Shown in pieces: positions 1 through 8,383 of a DNA stretch of 64,000 nucleotides. The notes under the pieces were generated by a model that worked only from the letters and a program-made list of their open reading frames with translations, ran no database searches and had not been told where the DNA came from. The position numbers were made by a program, and so were the translations under genes. The number at the start of each line of letters is the position of its first letter. The first letter of the stretch is position 1. This DNA comes from Bacillota bacterium (lineage in GTDB: Bacteria; Bacillota; Bacilli; Paenibacillales; NBRC-103111), in contig JAEWIS010000025.1 of the NCBI GenBank assembly GCA_023386955.1, forward strand, positions 1 to 64,000. The letters are read 5' to 3'.

Positions 1-356
1 CCATGTGGTACCAACCCACGGATAGCAGCGTGCCGACCGTCGCTCGTTTATTTGCTCCCGTGCCACGTGCTCCGACCCTGCAAAACCGGAGGGCTTGACA
101 AAAACGTTCATAGCAACGAATCTCACAGCGCTTATTTCCTATAAAAACATCCTAATCCCATTGTAACGAATGTGACACACGTTATTCGTAACAAACAGGC
201 CCAATATAGCCCGTTCCGGAGCAAATAAGCTTCGTCAGATTCGTTACAATCCGAAGACCCGCCAAATCCGCAAAATAGCGTGGCTGGGATTCGTTAGGGT
301 CTGGCTGCAAACTCCGCGAGAGGCAGCTTGTGGCGAATATTCCTCCAGCCGTCCCT
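1..356. repeat. Left-edge non-coding spacer with AACGAATC-type interspersed repeats
   Basis: I see no credible gene in this stretch. It carries several copies, in both orientations, of a short motif of the form AACGAATC, then about 5-8 bases, then CGCTATT. Clear examples lie at about 113-139, 163-190, 234-256 and 267-296. The same family recurs at 10356-10705. The copy at 267-296 (read on the minus strand) is an uninterrupted version of the site split by the MITE-like element at 10416-10583. Confidence 0.6.
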
Positions 357-809
357 TCACCCAAACTGGTGCATCACCAAGGCCACCGCAATGCCGATCA
401 GTGCTCCAACGAACACCTGGTAGGAGGTATGGCCGACGAATTCCTTGAGGATCACCTGCGGGGAGGGCTGGCTCCCGTGGCTGTGAAGAAGCTTGCTCAG
501 CTGGTTCAAGATCTTGGCATGTTCCCCGGCCTCCCGTCTGACCCCCCGGGCATCATGCATCACAATAATGGCCAGGACCGTACTGATGGCGAAGGCGAAG
601 GAATCAAAGCCATATTGGATTCCCGCCGCCGTGGCAAGGGCCGTTACGGAAGCGGAGTGTGAGCTGGGCATTCCTCCCGCACCAACCAGACGCTCCGCGC
701 TGAACCGTTTATGAATGATTAGATGAATAACCGTCTTCAAAACCTGGGCGACTAACCACCCCATAAACACATTCACTAATACGAAGTTATTCAGTACATC
801 ATGGATCAT
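357..809 (-). CDS. DUF212 / YuiD-like divergent PAP2-family membrane protein
   Basis: The 150-residue product has three to four hydrophobic segments (about 5-30, 40-65, 70-90 and 130-148). It carries the GGMPSSHSA motif at about 45-53 and an HDARGVRR motif at about 85-92. These are hallmarks of the DUF212 (acid phosphatase/vanadium haloperoxidase-related) family, and the length is typical of it. The start follows a GGAG sequence five bases upstream. The SSH and HDARGVRR motifs resemble parts of the PAP2 phosphatase site, but the substrate of YuiD-like proteins is not known to me. It is not obviously operonic: the next gene upstream ends after a terminator at about 895-945. Confidence 0.8.
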   Translation of the reverse strand: MIHDVLNNFVLVNVFMGWLVAQVLKTVIHLIIHKRFSAERLVGAGGMPSSHSASVTALATAAGIQYGFDSFAFAISTVLAIIVMHDARGVRREAGEHAKILNQLSKLLHSHGSQPSPQVILKEFVGHTSYQVFVGALIGIAVALVMHQFG

Positions 810-894
810 ATCCGCTCCGTCACCTTCTTCTCTGTTTGGCTGATTGGCTTATACTCTCTATCATAACGAATTGACCGAAGCACCTGCAAATGTT

Positions 895-945
895 CCAAAA
901 AAGAGCAAAAACACCGCCCCCTCCCGGAAGAGGGAGCGGCGGTGA
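895..945 (-). terminator. Rho-independent terminator of the first transporter operon
   Basis: A GC-rich hairpin (arms CACCGCC..CTCCC and GGGAG.GGCGGTG, 912-944) is followed on the minus strand by a T-rich tract (895-910). It sits directly downstream of the permease gene ending at 981. Confidence 0.8.
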
Positions 946-980
946 AATGTGATAAACAAGGTTTCGCGGCTTTCCTGCCT

Positions 981-1928
981 TTATCCTTTGACCCCGCCTA
1001 CCATCATCCCCTTCACAAAATACTTCTGCAGGAAGGGGTACACCATGATAATAGGCACCGAAGCCACAATGGTCATGGTGGCGCGGACGGACAGCGGTGT
1101 GATCCGGTTCTGCTGGGCCCCGCTGGCCCCCGAGATCATCCCTTCAATGCTGGACTGCCCCGAGGTCGTGTTGGAGTTCTGCAGAATTTTCTGCAGCTCG
1201 TACTGCAGCGTGCTCAGTTTGATGTGGGAGGAGTTGTACAGGAACACATCAAACCAGGAGTTCCATTGGAATACCCCGGAGAACAAGGCCACGGTAGCCA
1301 GCACGGGGGTGGTGAGCGGAAGCACAATTCTGGTAAAAGTAACAAAATCTCCCGCACCGTCAATTCTTCCCGCCTCCAGAATGCTGTCGGGCAGATTCTC
1401 AATAAAGGAACGGATGATGATCAGATTGAATACGCCGATAAGCCCCGGCCAGATATACACCTGGAAGCTCCCGATCATGCCCAGATCCCTGATGAGCAGA
1501 TAGGTGGGAATAAGTCCGCCGTTAAAGTACATGGTCAGGATGAAGGCCATGGTAATGAATTTGCGCAGCACATAATCCTGCCGGGTGATGGTGTAGGCCA
1601 CCATGGCGGAGCAGAACACAGTCAGGACCGTACCAATAATCGTCCGCAGCACGGAAATGTAAGCCGCATGGAAAATGGTCGCTTCCTTAAATACATACTC
1701 ATAGTTATCCAGTGTCCACATCCGGGGCCAGAGATAGATGCCGCCCTTCAGCGAATCCTGGGCATTGTTCAAGGAAACCGCCAGCACATTGGCGAACGGG
1801 TACAGCGTAATGATCATCAGGCAGATCAGGAAAATCGTATTGCAGATATCGAAGGTCCTGTCGCTGATGGAGGCTTTGATTTTATACCGCCGTTTGGGCT
1901 TCCCGGCTTCAGCCGCTTTGGCTTTCAT
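981..1928 (-). CDS. Carbohydrate ABC transporter permease (LplC/YtcP type)
   Basis: This 315-residue inner-membrane permease has about six hydrophobic segments. The cytoplasmic EAA-type loop (EAGRIDGAGDFVTFTRIVLP, about 195-215) contacts the ATPase. The C-terminus ends in the typical KYFVKGMMVGGVKG-like sequence of LplC-family permeases. The start is preceded by GAGGGAGG. It is the last gene of the minus-strand set regulator-kinase-binding protein-permease-permease, 17 bases after the LplB-type permease. No ATPase gene is nearby, so a shared MsmX-type ATPase elsewhere in the genome is likely, as for related systems. The substrate is inferred from the divergent exo-oligoxylanase gene to be xylo-oligosaccharide. 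Confidence 0.88.
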   Translation of the reverse strand: MKAKAAEAGKPKRRYKIKASISDRTFDICNTIFLICLMIITLYPFANVLAVSLNNAQDSLKGGIYLWPRMWTLDNYEYVFKEATIFHAAYISVLRTIIGTVLTVFCSAMVAYTITRQDYVLRKFITMAFILTMYFNGGLIPTYLLIRDLGMIGSFQVYIWPGLIGVFNLIIIRSFIENLPDSILEAGRIDGAGDFVTFTRIVLPLTTPVLATVALFSGVFQWNSWFDVFLYNSSHIKLSTLQYELQKILQNSNTTSGQSSIEGMISGASGAQQNRITPLSVRATMTIVASVPIIMVYPFLQKYFVKGMMVGGVKG

Positions 1929-1945
1929 GCGTATCCCTCCCTCTT

Positions 1946-2920
1946 CTAGAATAGTCTGGATTCACCCATACGCTTGGCGAGGGTATTCGCCGAGAACAGG
2001 AGGATGAAGCTGACGACGGTTTTGAACATCCCTGCTGCTATGGAGAGGGAGAAGTTGCTCTGCGCTATGCCATACTTCAGAACGAATATGTCAATGTTCT
2101 CGGAATAATCCACATTCATGCCGTTGCCCAGGAGGTATTGTGGCTCGAATCCCGATTCCAGCAGATAGCCGATATTCATAATTAACAGCACGATGACAAC
2201 CGGTTTAATGCCGGGCAGCGTAATGTAGAACATTTTTTGCAGCCGGCTGGCGCCGTCGATCTCCGCCGATTCATACTGGGACGGGTCGATGGTGGTCATC
2301 GCCGCCAGATACACAATGGTATTCCAGCCGATATCCTTCCAAACGGAGCTTGCTCCGAAGATTCCCCAGAAGTATTCCGGGACGCCCAAAAACAGAATTT
2401 CGTTTCCTTTCCCGATTGCACCGGACCAGACCAGCATCTGATTGATAATCCCGTCAGGGGACAGCGTGGATTGGATGATGCTTGCCGCTACCACCCAGGA
2501 GATAAAGTGAGGCAGGTAGCTGACGGTTTGCACCACCCGCTTAAAGGCCACATTCTTCACTTCATTGAGCAGCAATGCCAGCGTAATCGCTGTAGTGAAG
2601 CCTAAAACCAGATTGATTGAGCTCATCGCTAACGTATTGCGCAGCACCCGCAAAAACCGTTCATCGCCGAACAGAAATTTGAAGTGCTCAAAGCCCACCC
2701 AGGTTTGATCCCAAAAGCCCAATGCCGGCTTGTAATTCTGGAAGGCGATGGTCCAGCCCCACAGGGGCACATACTTGAAAATAATCAGCCAGATAACAAA
2801 AGGAACGGACATACATACCAGCACACGCTGCTGCGCCAGCTTCGCAAAAAACAGCTTGATTCCCTTGGGCTTCTCCGTTAAAGCCAGCGGGGTGCTTTCG
2901 ATTACAGTGGTTTTCTCCAT
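1946..2920 (-). CDS. Carbohydrate ABC transporter permease (LplB type)
   Basis: This 324-residue inner-membrane permease is the partner of the LplC-type protein downstream. It has an N-terminal cytoplasmic segment, then the family sequence PFVIWLIIFKYVPLWGW, and an EAA loop (ESAEIDGASRLQKMFYITLP). The start at 2920 is chosen because GGAAGGAGAG lies just upstream; an in-frame ATG at 2953 lacks such a site. The binding-protein gene lies upstream, separated by a spacer holding a strong hairpin (2969-3005). Confidence 0.88.
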   Translation of the reverse strand: MEKTTVIESTPLALTEKPKGIKLFFAKLAQQRVLVCMSVPFVIWLIIFKYVPLWGWTIAFQNYKPALGFWDQTWVGFEHFKFLFGDERFLRVLRNTLAMSSINLVLGFTTAITLALLLNEVKNVAFKRVVQTVSYLPHFISWVVAASIIQSTLSPDGIINQMLVWSGAIGKGNEILFLGVPEYFWGIFGASSVWKDIGWNTIVYLAAMTTIDPSQYESAEIDGASRLQKMFYITLPGIKPVVIVLLIMNIGYLLESGFEPQYLLGNGMNVDYSENIDIFVLKYGIAQSNFSLSIAAGMFKTVVSFILLFSANTLAKRMGESRLF

Positions 2921-2968
2921 ATCCGGATCTCTCTCCTTCCGGTGCTGCATCATCGGGTAATGGCGCCG

Positions 2969-3005
2969 GGAGGGCCGGCCAAGTCCTGTGAAGTCCGGCC
3001 CTTCC
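2969..3005 (-). other. Intercistronic hairpin between binding-protein and permease genes
   Basis: The arms GGAGGGCCGG and CCGGCCCTTCC enclose a loop of about 15 bases with no following T tract. It lies right after the solute-binding protein stop codon. Such hairpins commonly stabilise the upstream message, which would give more binding protein than permease. That role is inference. Confidence 0.55.
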
Positions 3006-3014
3006 GTATGCGCT

Positions 3015-4709
3015 CTATTTACCGCCCTTGGCGATGTCGATCAGCTTCTTGACTTCTGCAGTTGTCCATTTTTCATAACCCGCCGTATCCAGCTTGCCGA
3101 ATTCCTTGTTAAATTCATCCCAGACGGAATCGAATTTGTCAGGAGTAGAGAGCACCAGCTTGGGGAAATACTTCTTCGTAATTTCGTCCTTCTTGGTTTC
3201 CCAGATCAGCTCCGGCGAGTTTTGGCCCTTGGTGAAGCCCCAAGCCGGGAACCACGGACGGTCATCCGGTGAAGCGAACAGATCGGAATAGGTTTTGATC
3301 TTATACTTTCCGAGAATTTCCTTGTCCTTGGCAGTCAGATCCAGCTCGAATACCTCCGGCTGGTTGCCGGGCGCTCTGGCATTGCCGTTAGCAAGAGTAG
3401 AGGTGGTGTTGTACATCGGCCAGTTCCAGTTGTAATACTTAAAGCCGAACTTCTCGTTGAAGGCTTCCGTCAGTTTGGTAATTTGCTCCGGGGTCCGGTA
3501 GTACCGCCCCTTGTCGTTCACCTCGTAGGTTTCGCCCTTGATGCCCCAGCCCAGCATGGTCTGGTTTTCTTCCGTCAGCATGTTATCGAAGTATTGGATA
3601 ATGCGGACCGGGTCCTTGGCCTTGGTGGTAATGCCGATACCGCGGTTGGTTGCCAGTCCGGGAGGATCGATGTAGGCATCCTTGATATTCTCGCTCATGG
3701 TCACCGGCAGCTTGAAGTACCGGTAGCCGTCCTTGGTGGGGTCCTGTCTGGCTTCATCCTTCAACACATTGGTGGCATTAGCCACCTGCCAGCCATAATC
3801 GAAGAAGCCCAATACCTTGTGGGAGGTCAGCTTGGCGATATACTGGTCATAGTTGTCTACGAAGGAGGCTTTGTCGAACAGCCCGTCCGCGTTCAACTGG
3901 TTCAGGGTTTTCAGCCAGGTTTTGGTGGCATCGTTGGCCGCATAGGTTTTGGCCTCGAAGGTTTTCAGGTCAACGGTTACGTTGCCGTCATTGGGATATC
4001 CCATCAAGTGCATAGGCGGGTTGGAGGTGACGAAGAATCTCCAGTCATGGGTCAGGGAAACCATTCCCGTCAGATCCTCGCTCTTGTGCTTTTCCCGGTA
4101 ATCCTTAATGAGCTTAATATATTGGTCAAGAGTTTTGATGGTGGGGTAACCGGCTTCCTCCAGCACCCGGCGCTGCACCCAGAAGGCTCCGTGGCCGCCG
4201 TCCGGCTCAGGGATAAACTTGCCTACCTGCACGGCGATGGGAAGATAATAAATTTTGCCGTCCTTGGCTTTCATCCGGTTGAAGAAGTCGCCATACACGC
4301 GTTTGATGTTGGGGCCATACTTGTCGATGAGCTCATCCAACGGAATAAAAGCGCCGGCGTTCATAACCTCCTCAATGGCTGCGTCAGGGATCAGCACCTC
4401 CGGATAATCGCCGGAAGCTATCATCGTGCCAATTTTAGTCTTCAGATCACCCACCAGGAACTCCAGCTTGAAGTTTACGCCGGTTTGGTCCTCAAGAGCC
4501 TTACCCAACGTGGTCTGGTTGGTATTTACATCCTTGGAGCCTGCTACTCCGTTAAAGATGGTGTACGTAACCTTGTCCTTGGCGGTGGTTCCCTGAGTGG
4601 CTGCGGCGGTACTGGTGGCCGCCTTATCCGGTTCATTGCTTTTCGAGCAGGCGGTGGCCAGAGAGGTCAGCATCACAGCTGTAAGACCAAGGAGCAGTGT
4701 TTTCCTCAT
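3015..4709 (-). CDS. Extracellular solute-binding lipoprotein, LplA-type (family 1)
   Basis: The 564-residue product begins with a lipoprotein signal (MRKTLLLGLTAVMLTSLATAC), so it should be anchored outside the membrane through the cysteine. A low-complexity linker and a periplasmic-binding-protein fold of the LplA size class follow. The start at 4709 is preceded by AAAGGGGAAAGGG; longer in-frame extensions are unlikely. It lies about 100 bases downstream of the histidine kinase gene and upstream of two permease genes. Together with the two-component pair this matches the layout of the XynDC-XynEFG xylo-oligosaccharide system of Geobacillus. The substrate is inferred from context. Confidence 0.87.
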   Translation of the reverse strand: MRKTLLLGLTAVMLTSLATACSKSNEPDKAATSTAAATQGTTAKDKVTYTIFNGVAGSKDVNTNQTTLGKALEDQTGVNFKLEFLVGDLKTKIGTMIASGDYPEVLIPDAAIEEVMNAGAFIPLDELIDKYGPNIKRVYGDFFNRMKAKDGKIYYLPIAVQVGKFIPEPDGGHGAFWVQRRVLEEAGYPTIKTLDQYIKLIKDYREKHKSEDLTGMVSLTHDWRFFVTSNPPMHLMGYPNDGNVTVDLKTFEAKTYAANDATKTWLKTLNQLNADGLFDKASFVDNYDQYIAKLTSHKVLGFFDYGWQVANATNVLKDEARQDPTKDGYRYFKLPVTMSENIKDAYIDPPGLATNRGIGITTKAKDPVRIIQYFDNMLTEENQTMLGWGIKGETYEVNDKGRYYRTPEQITKLTEAFNEKFGFKYYNWNWPMYNTTSTLANGNARAPGNQPEVFELDLTAKDKEILGKYKIKTYSDLFASPDDRPWFPAWGFTKGQNSPELIWETKKDEITKKYFPKLVLSTPDKFDSVWDEFNKEFGKLDTAGYEKWTTAEVKKLIDIAKGGK

Positions 4710-4740
4710 TTTTCCCTTTCCCCTTTCCCATTCCTCTATT

Positions 4741-4754
4741 TGCAAGCACTTTCA
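4741..4754. promoter_or_regulatory. Possible catabolite-response (cre-like) element
   Basis: The sequence TGCAAGCACTTTCA matches the CcpA cre pattern TGWAANCGNTNWCA apart from two positions. It lies about 30 bases upstream of the solute-binding protein start. Position and function suit glucose repression of a sugar transporter, but the match is imperfect. Confidence 0.35.
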
Positions 4755-4812
4755 GTATAAAAGTCGAAGGGGAATTTGATTACCCGTCAAACTATAGCGT
4801 CTACTTAGAAAA

Positions 4813-6570
4813 CTAAACATCCTGCTCCAGAACGGGAATTTGCAGCCGGATTACCGTCCCTTCCCCGGGACTGCTTTCCACCCGGAATTCGAACCGGTCC
4901 CCGTAAATCATCTGCGCCCGGTACAGTACATTCTGCACTCCGATCCGGTCGCCCATAATCTCGTCCATGTTCAGATAGCTGTAGAGCCGGTCCACCTTTT
5001 CCTTCTCCATGCCCGTTCCGTTGTCCTGCACCGAAAATACCAGATTCCCCTCCTCGGTCAGGATGCGGATATGGATGACGCCTCCGTTTTTAAGCGGTTC
5101 GATGCCATGAATGCTGGCGTTCTCCACAAAAGGCAGGAACAGCATCTTCGGCACCGTGCAGGCATACGATTCGGGGGAAACGTCGATGTGGTACTCCAGC
5201 TTGCTGCCAAACCGGTATTTCTGAATCTCCAGGAAACAAAGGATAAACTCCAGCTCCTCCTTCACCGTCACTCTGTCCTTGTTCCAGGTCAGGGAGCTGC
5301 GGAATATTTTGCCCATATTGTGGATGATCTTGGCGGTTTCCGTCTCCTGCTTCAGAATGCTTCTCATGCGGATGGTTTCCAGCGCATTAAAAAGAAAGTG
5401 GGGGTTGATCTGGCTTTGCAGGGCGTTTAATTGAGCCTTTCTGCGCTCCAGCTCCAGGCTTTTCTTCTGGATATCCGCCTTGTACACGTCGTTGATCAGG
5501 GTGTTGATCTGATGGATCATCCGGTTGAATTCCACCGTCAGCTGGCCGATTTCGTCTCTGGCGTCCACATTGCGGACAATCTCGAAGTTCTGGTTCTTGA
5601 CCTTCTTCATATGCTTCAGGATTTGAATAATCCGCGTGTTCATGGAACGGGTAATGATGAGAATAATCACGGTCGGCAGGATCATCATCACACAGGCGGA
5701 CCACAGGATAAATTTCCGTGATTTCCCTACCTCTCTCACAATTTCATTTTCATTGATGGTGCCAACCACAGACCAACCTTCCAGATAACTGACACCTGAA
5801 TACACGGTTTTGAACACAACCAGATGATTGGGCCGCTGCAGGGAATCAAAATAGGCCCGATCACTGCCTCGCCAGTCCACCTCCGGGTTTGTGGTAAATT
5901 CCACCTTGCCTTCCGCGTTCAGCAGGTACATGCTTCCCTGCACATTCAGATTCATAAAAATGTCGCTTAGGGTGGAGGTTTTAAAATCAATTTTCACCAT
6001 CTTCTCCCGGAATTGGCGGTCGGCATAATAATCCATCTTCCGGATCAGAGAAAAGCCGGTGAAGGGGCCGTCCGGCTCCTCGATGCGGATAAAAACAGGC
6101 AGGGAACGGGAACTGGAGGCGCCTGCCTTGTACCATTCCGTTTCTCTTACCTGGTTGTTCAGATACCCGACGTTGCCTGAATGCAGCAGGGTAGCGTTGT
6201 CCGCATAGACGGTAATATTCTGGAGCGACAGGGCTACAGGCGTATAGTTGTTCAACATCCGCCGCAGATAGGAGTCGTAAGCCTCCACATATTCCTCGGG
6301 ACGAAGGAAATCCCTGTCCAGAATTTCATTGGTGGTATAATCCGCATAGAAGAAGGAGGACAAGCTAACCGCATCGTCCACCTGGGAGCGGAAGTCATTC
6401 TTAATTTGCTCGATGGCCAGACGGATATCCTTAATCTTCTGGTTTTTTACATTATTGGAGATGATCGTATAGAATATGCCATTCGTTAGAATCGTAGGGA
6501 TAAACACACACAGCAGGTACACAAGAAACATCTTGTTCCGCAGCCGGATATTGTTCAGCAGCCGGTCCAT
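4813..6570 (-). CDS. Sensor histidine kinase, YesM family
   Basis: The 585-residue membrane kinase has a first transmembrane segment at about 13-37 and an extracytoplasmic sensor region to about 280. A second transmembrane segment (about 285-305) and a HAMP linker follow. The His_kinase motif LQSQINPHFLFNALETI (His near 390) precedes an HATPase domain with an N box (LPFVENASIHG) and a G box (DNGTGM). The ATG at 6570 lies six bases after AGGAGG. The gene begins 10 bases after the response regulator stop, so the two are co-expressed. It probably senses oligosaccharide or ligand-bound binding protein and phosphorylates the upstream regulator. The signal is inferred. Confidence 0.9.
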   Translation of the reverse strand: MDRLLNNIRLRNKMFLVYLLCVFIPTILTNGIFYTIISNNVKNQKIKDIRLAIEQIKNDFRSQVDDAVSLSSFFYADYTTNEILDRDFLRPEEYVEAYDSYLRRMLNNYTPVALSLQNITVYADNATLLHSGNVGYLNNQVRETEWYKAGASSSRSLPVFIRIEEPDGPFTGFSLIRKMDYYADRQFREKMVKIDFKTSTLSDIFMNLNVQGSMYLLNAEGKVEFTTNPEVDWRGSDRAYFDSLQRPNHLVVFKTVYSGVSYLEGWSVVGTINENEIVREVGKSRKFILWSACVMMILPTVIILIITRSMNTRIIQILKHMKKVKNQNFEIVRNVDARDEIGQLTVEFNRMIHQINTLINDVYKADIQKKSLELERRKAQLNALQSQINPHFLFNALETIRMRSILKQETETAKIIHNMGKIFRSSLTWNKDRVTVKEELEFILCFLEIQKYRFGSKLEYHIDVSPESYACTVPKMLFLPFVENASIHGIEPLKNGGVIHIRILTEEGNLVFSVQDNGTGMEKEKVDRLYSYLNMDEIMGDRIGVQNVLYRAQMIYGDRFEFRVESSPGEGTVIRLQIPVLEQDV

Positions 6571-6580
6571 CAAAACCCTC

Positions 6581-8155
6581 CTAACGCTCGATAATGCGGT
6601 TCCGGTATTCCGTCGGTGTCATCCGCTCCATTTTTTCAAATTGGGTCACAAAATAATCCGCATTGTTGAAGCCGACCTGCTCGGCGATTTCATACACCCG
6701 CTTGTCCGTTTGGCGGAGCAGCTTTTTAGCTTCGCTGATCCGAAGCTGCTGCACATGGTCGTTGAAATAGATACCGTAGGTTTTTTTGAACAGCTGGCCC
6801 AAATACACCGGATTCATAAAAAATTTGGCCGCGATGCTCTTCAGATTCATATTCTTCTGGAAGTTGGCGTCCACATACTGTTTAATTTTGTGGATGCTTC
6901 CTTTGGTGAAGGTTTTGCGCAGCCTGGCGATGGTTTCCGAGGACTCGGCGGCAAATTGAAGCAGCAGCTTCTCCAGCTCCTCCAGGGTGATGCTGTAATC
7001 ATGCCAGCCGATCATCGGCTCCAGGCTGTTCAGAAGCTTCTCATCCCCGTCCATGCTGCGGATGGACTTGACGATTCCGGCGACAAACCGGTCCACCGCT
7101 GTTTTCATGGCCTCCGGTGAAACATGCTTGTCCACCAGCGACTGAAGAAACTGCCGGATGCAGGAGGACAGATCATGCCCCTCTCCTTCTTCCACCGCCT
7201 GGATCAGCTCCCGGGTGCAATCATCCTCCAGATGGATGTAGTTCAGGATAACCTCCTCCACATCCCCGTAGGCAATCACCCGTTCATTATGCCTAATGAA
7301 CTTGTACTGCATAGCCTGTTTGGCGCTGGTATAAGCATCTCTCAGGCTGCGGAGCTCCTGGACCGGCTTGCCCGCATAAATCCGCAGCTCCAGCGGGTAC
7401 AGGCCAGCCAGCTTGGCTCCCAGCTCCAGGGCAAGCTCCTTCGGGCTGCCGAAGCGTTCCGTATAATAGATATCCGGTGCGATAAAGCCGTAGGCCCGGT
7501 GATGGGCGTACACGAATATATGCTCCAAGCTCCGGTGAAGTATGGATTGAAGCGCTTTCTTGATATCCTCCGCAAGACGCTCCTTGGTTGGAACGGGTGC
7601 ATCATTCCACGGGGAGGCATTGTTGATTTCCACCAGCATATATGAAAACTCCCGGACCCCCGCATCCCTCCAATAGCCGGTCCAGGCTTCAATGGCCGTG
7701 CCGCTTAAATCCCCGCGGATCAGGGCTTCGATCAGCTTCTCTCCCGCATCCCAGGCTTTGCCCTCCTGTGCTTGTGTCTGCCGGGCCAGCTTCTCCCGGA
7801 GCTTGGCAAGAGTGTTCACAATATCGTCCTGATCCACCGGCTTAAGCACATAATCCAGCACCCCGTACCGGACGGCCTGCTGGGCATACCGGAAATCGTT
7901 GTATCCGCTGATGATGATAAAATTGGTGTCCAGTCCCTCTCCGGCGACGGTCTGGATCAGGCCGATCCCGTCCAGCACGGGCATCCGGATGTCGGTGATT
8001 ACCAGCTGCGGCCTCTTCTCCCGGATCAGCGCCAAGGCATCCTCTCCATTATCTGCCTCACCTGTGATCTGAAACCCGTTTCCTTCCCAGTCGATCATTT
8101 CAATCAGGCCTTTGCGGACAAAAAATTCGTCATCCACGATAATTGCGGAATACAT
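6581..8155 (-). CDS. Response regulator, YesN type (receiver plus AraC HTH)
   Basis: The 524-residue protein has an N-terminal receiver domain with phospho-acceptor Asp55 (VITDIRMPVLDG) and the KP motif near 105. A long middle region follows, then a C-terminal AraC-type double helix-turn-helix at about 420-520 (IAEQVGFNNADYFVTQFEKM). It is the first gene of the minus-strand transporter operon and is transcribed away from the GH8 gene. The direct repeats at 8275-8310 upstream of that gene are candidate binding sites. The kinase partner is the next gene. Confidence 0.9.
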   Translation of the reverse strand: MYSAIIVDDEFFVRKGLIEMIDWEGNGFQITGEADNGEDALALIREKRPQLVITDIRMPVLDGIGLIQTVAGEGLDTNFIIISGYNDFRYAQQAVRYGVLDYVLKPVDQDDIVNTLAKLREKLARQTQAQEGKAWDAGEKLIEALIRGDLSGTAIEAWTGYWRDAGVREFSYMLVEINNASPWNDAPVPTKERLAEDIKKALQSILHRSLEHIFVYAHHRAYGFIAPDIYYTERFGSPKELALELGAKLAGLYPLELRIYAGKPVQELRSLRDAYTSAKQAMQYKFIRHNERVIAYGDVEEVILNYIHLEDDCTRELIQAVEEGEGHDLSSCIRQFLQSLVDKHVSPEAMKTAVDRFVAGIVKSIRSMDGDEKLLNSLEPMIGWHDYSITLEELEKLLLQFAAESSETIARLRKTFTKGSIHKIKQYVDANFQKNMNLKSIAAKFFMNPVYLGQLFKKTYGIYFNDHVQQLRISEAKKLLRQTDKRVYEIAEQVGFNNADYFVTQFEKMERMTPTEYRNRIIER

Positions 8156-8274
8156 GGCATCAGCCCTCTCCCCTGAGCAAAATTGGTAATTATCCTTACA
8201 ATACCATATGATAACAGGAATTTCTTACAAGTTCACGGATGGATTTACGGCAGCGGCAGTCGGGGGAATGAAGT

Positions 8275-8310
8275 CTTTATTTTTCGAAGAAAATGCTTTA
8301 TTTTCCAAAG
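8275..8310. promoter_or_regulatory. Tandem direct repeats, candidate AraC-type operator
   Basis: CTTTATTTTTCGAAG (8275-8289) and CTTTATTTTCCAAAG (8296-8310) match at 13 of 15 positions. They start exactly 21 bases apart, i.e. two helical turns. The second copy abuts the -35 position of the promoter with its -10 at 8333-8338. This geometry is typical for activation by an AraC-type regulator such as the divergent YesN-like protein. Confidence 0.6.
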
Positions 8311-8329
8311 CTGGACCGAGGCAGGCTTG

Positions 8330-8338
8330 TGCTATACT
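8330..8338 (+). promoter_or_regulatory. Extended -10 promoter of the exo-oligoxylanase gene
   Basis: TGcTATACT is an extended -10 element about 45 bases before the ATG at 8384. The -35 region is poor (CTGGAC at 8311-8316), which fits dependence on an activator bound at the adjacent direct repeats. Confidence 0.55.
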
Positions 8339-8383
8339 TTGGGCATTATTACCTTCATGCTGAATAAACGGAGGAGAACTGAT

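Noticed and set aside
182..364. Small minus-strand frame at the left edge
   Set aside because: Falls entirely in repeat sequence, with no ribosome site and no recognisable protein features.
942..1949. 335-codon plus-strand frame opposite the first LplC-type permease
   Set aside because: Polar His/Gly/Asp-rich composition from antisense of membrane helices; starts inside a terminator.
3483..4760. 425-codon plus-strand frame opposite the solute-binding protein gene
   Set aside because: Antisense to a well-supported lipoprotein gene; similar long shadows occur opposite the other binding-protein, kinase, isomerase and transketolase genes, as expected from codon bias.
8183..8383. N-terminal extension of the exo-oligoxylanase
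   Set aside because: Covers the operator repeats and promoter; the 8384 start has the ribosome site and matches the known N-terminus of Rex proteins.
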